A stretch of 64,000 nucleotides of DNA from Ananas comosus. Its lineage: Eukaryota; Streptophyta; Magnoliopsida; Poales; Bromeliaceae. The stretch covers positions 8,675,283-8,739,282 of the forward strand of contig NC_033631.1 of assembly GCF_001540865.1 (NCBI RefSeq), written 5' to 3'. The translations under genes were made by a program, and so were the position numbers. Positions within the stretch are counted from its first letter, which is position 1; each line of letters starts with the position of its first letter. Shown piece by piece: positions 59,701 to 64,000 of the stretch. The notes beneath the pieces were generated by a model, which did not search any database, was not told the DNA's origin, and was given only the letters and a program-made list of their open reading frames with translations.

Positions 59701-62700
59701 TTCAGAACTCTATGTCCAAATCTTCCCATTTTGGGTTCTATTGGATTTTCTAATCGGGCCAGTTTGCGATAAACAACCCACCATTAATTAATAAAGTAAT
59801 AAATTTGAAGCTTGGCCCGGCCCATTTAGACTTTAGAGTTTGTTTAATTCTGCTTCTGTCTTTTAATTTAATTAATAAAAATAATTTAAGCTAATAGAAT
59901 CAAAATATGAGAAAGTTTCAATTAAAAGAAAAAAAAATAGTTGAAAATGGTCTATTTCCAATTAAGTGGCCTATTGTTGAGAGTTCCCTCTACATTTATA
60001 CCATTTAAAAATTGGTGTAGAGTTATTGTAGTTTTATGAACATAAAGATCTTCGTGCAAGTAAGTTGATTTTGATGATTGAATTTTTAGCACAAACAAAA
60101 TCTCTATGTATAAAATAATTAAAACATTTAAAAAGCAAGTCCATGATTTTTGAGAATTATTATTACGTATGCGGACATAAAACGAATTATTAAAATCGAA
60201 TCTACTTTCAAAAATAGAGGATAGGATTGTGTGATTGAAATCATAGTTGTTGATCTCAATCTATATAATAAATACAAGTTTTTATTAAAATTTTAAATAA
60301 TTTTAATTGTTCTATACTCTTGAACGAAATAACATTTTACATCGATTATTAAAATTATCAATTTTAGGAATTTTTCATCATAAAGTAGATAATGCTAAAA
60401 AAAAATTATGAAATTTAATTTTTAAATAATTAAAATGTTCGAAATTTTGTTTAGCAATATGAATTGTCAATTCAAAATTTATATAATTGAAAATGGCTTA
60501 TAAATATAAAAGCGGTCATACTTATAAGTTAATAACATTCGAACTCTAAAATTGGACATATAATACTTCACGTCTGTTTGGTTAGATATATTTATAAATA
60601 TAATATATTTAGCGTTGCATATAGTTGAAAATGCTATGGTTGCTTTTTGCATTCTACTTTTTTGTTAATATATAGTTACTATTTTTTATTTGGGTTGCTT
60701 GTAGTCACCATGTGCATTTAAAGACATATTATTTTTCTAGGAATGGTAAGATCATATTCAAACAATTTTACTTTTTATTTAAAAGATAAGAGTGATGGGT
60801 AAGACTATCCCCTTAGTATAATAATTCACTACATTTCCAATTACGTTTAATTTGGATGTATTGAAATGCTAAAAATAGGCTTTTGTCAACATTTAACTGC
60901 AACTATAATAAACAAAATAATTTCGTTTTTACTAGTTATAATTATACTTGTATTATAACTTAACTGTCCAAAACCAAATAGCCCCTTACCCATTTGTTTT
61001 GGTGTAAGTAGAGTGATGGAACTCAAGTTCCATCACTTCTGTTATTTGTTTTCATGTAAGTGAAAAATATAATGTAACTCAAATTATGTTAGAGCTCCAC
61101 TTCACCTACTCTCGACTTCCTCCTCTAAAGTGCCGAACTCGACTTTCACTACACTCAACATCCTCTAAAAAATTTATTAAACAGTAAAACCTAAACTCTA
61201 CTTCCTTTATAATGGGTTAGAATTACCTTATTTATAATAAATTAGGATTATCTTTAAATAATAATAAAAAAATTAATTATATAATAGATTAAATTTTATA
61301 GTGGTAAATTTACTACTATATTTAGGAGATAATGAGATCCACTTACTTACATCAAAATAAACAACGGAACTCAGAAAACTAATTTTACCAGCACCAAGTT
61401 ACATCAAAATAAACAACAGAAGTGATTGAATTTAACTTTCAGGCGGTACGAGTTACGTCAAAACAAACAACAAAAAAATAATCACACTTCAGGAAAACTC
61501 AAACACCACTACACTTGACTTACGTTGAATCTATAAATACGTCAATCCAAACGCCCCCTTAATGAAACTCAACAACTGAACAAAGTAAACAAAAAAGTGC
61601 TACACATACACCTTACATATGGGGTATAAATTTTACACCCACCTATCAAAGGATTTAAAACCTCTTTTAGGTTTTTAACATTAAAAGAATTAATAAGACT
61701 AATAATAATAATATTTATTTTTAAGGACAATTGCTTATATATCGCTAAAAAGTTTTTGACTTTCTTATTTATCCTTTTTCGAAAGTTAGTATTAAAAATA
61801 CTCTTTTAATGTTTCAAATCATTTCAAATATATCTCTAGAATTAAATTCTATCAATTAATTGTTAGAAACAGTGGCTATGAGATTTTTATTTTACCCTTA
61901 TAAATATACATTTCTATCGTTACTAATTATTCTTATTCATCCTTAAATTTGAAACAAAAGAAGTATTTTAACTTTTCGTCTTTTTCAAATATAATTTTCT
62001 ACCGTCATCAACTTTTTCTATTTGTCTCAAGTTATGGCAAAAAAAGATAGTTTGACTCATTTTATCTCTCTAGAAATTTAATTCGAGTTCAATCCGAGAT
62101 AATTTAACGAGTACTAACAACGGAATTACTTTTAAAATAACAGATAAATATACCAAAGGTATAGTGAAACAAAAAATATAAAAAACATAAAATATTTTAA
62201 AATTTTTGAGAGATATACTAAATATTATCTGTAATTTTTAGATGAATAAGATGTAATATTTATATCCTATTATAGATAGATGTACAGATAATATTACTCC
62301 ACTAAACCAAAAAAAAAAAAAAAAAAAAGGTCAGCTGTGAGAAGATATTCTTTCTTTAGAGATTGAAACAAACCAACGATCAAAAGTGGCTGAGATTATC
62401 TCAGTCACATAGGGTTGGTTGTTCTAGAAAACACAATTTATTAAATTAATGATGCATACTAATGATTTCCTCACTTTTTGTTTTTTTTATTATTTGATGG
62501 AAATAGATCACTTATAATAATAAACAAAAGTGGGGTGAAGGGATTCATTATTTGCTTCGTTACACAATATGCGCACCCAAAGAGATTCCTTACACGCTTA
62601 ACTTAGCTTTAATGGCGTTACGCGGACAAGTTCACGTACTATGTACGCGAGAGGAAAACAAGCTTAATTAAGGCAACCTCAGTTCAAGCTATTTGCATGC

Positions 62701-64000
62701 ACGCCGGCTGTATTCAGTTATATTTCATACACCACTTTTAATATTTGCCATTAAACAGGTTTTTAGAAAAAGTTTTCAAATACTCAGCCGCCGGTGGTTT
62801 CATACTTTTCTCATTTTAGTATTCTATAATTAAAGTGTATCATTTAATTTCTATTGGTTTAATTATTTATTTATTTATAGCGATTTTATTAATTTTTTTT
62901 TGTTACAATCAGTGATCAAATTAAACTAAAGGGTACTGAGTGATAGTGATAAATAAATTTTTTTATAGATTAACCTGTCACGTCATTATTAAAAAAAAAA
63001 TACTTTTATTATATATTTTTTTTTTCATAAAAGTGATTTAATTAGTTTGTTATTACTGATGTGATTAAGTGTGATAAGTAGGCTTTCTCGCTATAGAGGG
63101 TGCCACATTTGCATGCGATAATTTCGCATAAATCTTCAGTTTGCAACGTTTGTATCACGGCCACAAAAGAGGTGGCGCCCACGAATATCTTTTAAACTGA
63201 TCACGGTTACACCGGAGATCCCTTTTCCCAAATTGTATCGCCCCAGCTGGCGTAATGCTGTTCCTTTCTCGAATCCCTAATGGGCCCCACACCCCTCAAC
63301 TCTAAAAACAAAAATATTATTTTTTATGAAAAATCTCTCAAATACCCCTGTTGGTTATGGTTTCATTTTTTTTCACCTTTAGTATCCTGTTCGAGTTTAA
63401 GTGTAGTCAAGTTAGAGTTACCCTGGTTTTACATCTTTTTCACTTTATACCATGGTGGTATTAAAATGTATCCATATCAAATGTATCAAGTTAGTACCCT
63501 TGTGGCGTCTCGCTTTATCAGTTTTTTAGTACCTATGGTTTTCACACTTTATCCCACTTCTCCTTCAATTACCTATGTTTAAAAACTGTTTATACGGTTG
63601 GCGGTACTACTTGAACTACAAAAAATAAAACCACATCGGTACAACTTGTGCAAAAATAGAATCACAGTCGTTTTAACCTAACTTAGTTATCATCTTCTTA
63701 ACCACAGTCCTCAGCGGCGGCGGGGGGTCGGATACTAAAAGTGATTAAAGTGGGAAACCACGTGTGGAAACTAAACTTGATACACTTTAGAAGACTTTAG
63801 GATACTAAAATGAAAAAAGTGCGAGTTTTTTTTTTTTTTCTTTTTTGATGGGTGAAAAGGCGCTATAATTGGATACTACCCACTCAAATCCCAAAGTAAG
63901 ATTCAAATTAACCCAAAAAAATAATTAATAAAAAAGGTCTGGAAAACAAAAGTTATAAAAAAATGAAAAGGATTCTCCTTTAAAATTCTAAACCCTTAAA
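59701..64000. other. Intergenic DNA, no gene seen
   Basis: AT-rich. About 60980-61560 has inverted ends resembling a MITE ('ccccttacccatttg' and 'ccaaacgcccccttaa'). 61715-62235 is a diverged copy of the repeat found downstream of each P450 unit. 63300-63830 holds inverted phrases ('tttagtatcc' and 'ggatactaaaa') typical of a decayed MITE. The small frame at 63280-63582 lies within these and is not supported. Confidence 0.5.

Noticed and set aside
1..64000. CRISPR arrays, bacterial operons, integrated viral genes, rRNA or complete tRNA genes
   Set aside because: None seen; the spliced genes and repeat types are those of a plant nuclear genome.

Overview
The window is nuclear DNA from a flowering plant. 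It has spliced genes with GT-AG introns, a CLE signalling-peptide gene, a CYP71-type cytochrome P450 cluster, a FLOE/DUF1421 gene, and AT-rich intergenic DNA full of MITEs, Helitron ends and solo LTRs. The GC-rich coding exons in AT-rich surroundings suggest a monocot. Pineapple is a possible source, but I cannot prove the species from sequence alone. Six single N characters (20693, 24083, 47477, 53463, 55079, 57820) sit at sequence discontinuities and look like contig joins.

Layout. (1) 1-13.5 kb is mostly intergenic. It holds one small intronless gene, a CLE peptide precursor (5267-5518, TATA box at 5197), and many non-autonomous transposons, several with exact target-site duplications: CACTA-like, Tourist/Harbinger-like, Mutator-like and hAT-like. 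(2) 13.65-22.5 kb is a three-exon gene on + encoding a 501-residue FLOE-type protein (Asp/Ser-rich N-terminus, coiled coil, Gln/Pro-rich tract, C-terminal DUF1421). Its last exon and upstream intron are present twice, 1333 bp apart and nearly identical. The copies are separated by an N and a Helitron 3' end, which is most simply read as two haplotypes joined in the assembly. (3) 23.8-58.7 kb is a tandemly duplicated and decaying CYP71-family P450 array, all on +. Unit 0 is only a promoter plus the first codons, cut at an N. Unit 1 (25705-30059) is complete at 519 residues. Unit 2 (34220-40579) has a premature stop and a lost C-helix arginine. Unit 3 (49654-51342) lacks exon 1. The array is riddled with solo LTRs (one nested in another) and MITEs, and the paralogous units often show the empty site. 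A short contig with a probable A-type cyclin first exon (53758-53977) lies between two Ns inside the array. (4) 57.1-57.8 kb is a near-perfect 637-bp inverted repeat with Helitron-like ends. (5) 57.8-64 kb shows no supportable gene.

Function. The genes do not form a pathway. The P450 cluster is a local birth-and-death family of ER-anchored monooxygenases with unknown substrate. The CLE gene would encode a secreted 12-residue peptide ligand, and the FLOE gene a condensate-forming protein. The most useful observations are the CLE gene, the extra phase-0 intron splitting the P450 WxxxR motif, the inactivating changes in units 2 and 3, and the assembly joins that cause apparent duplications and missing exons.
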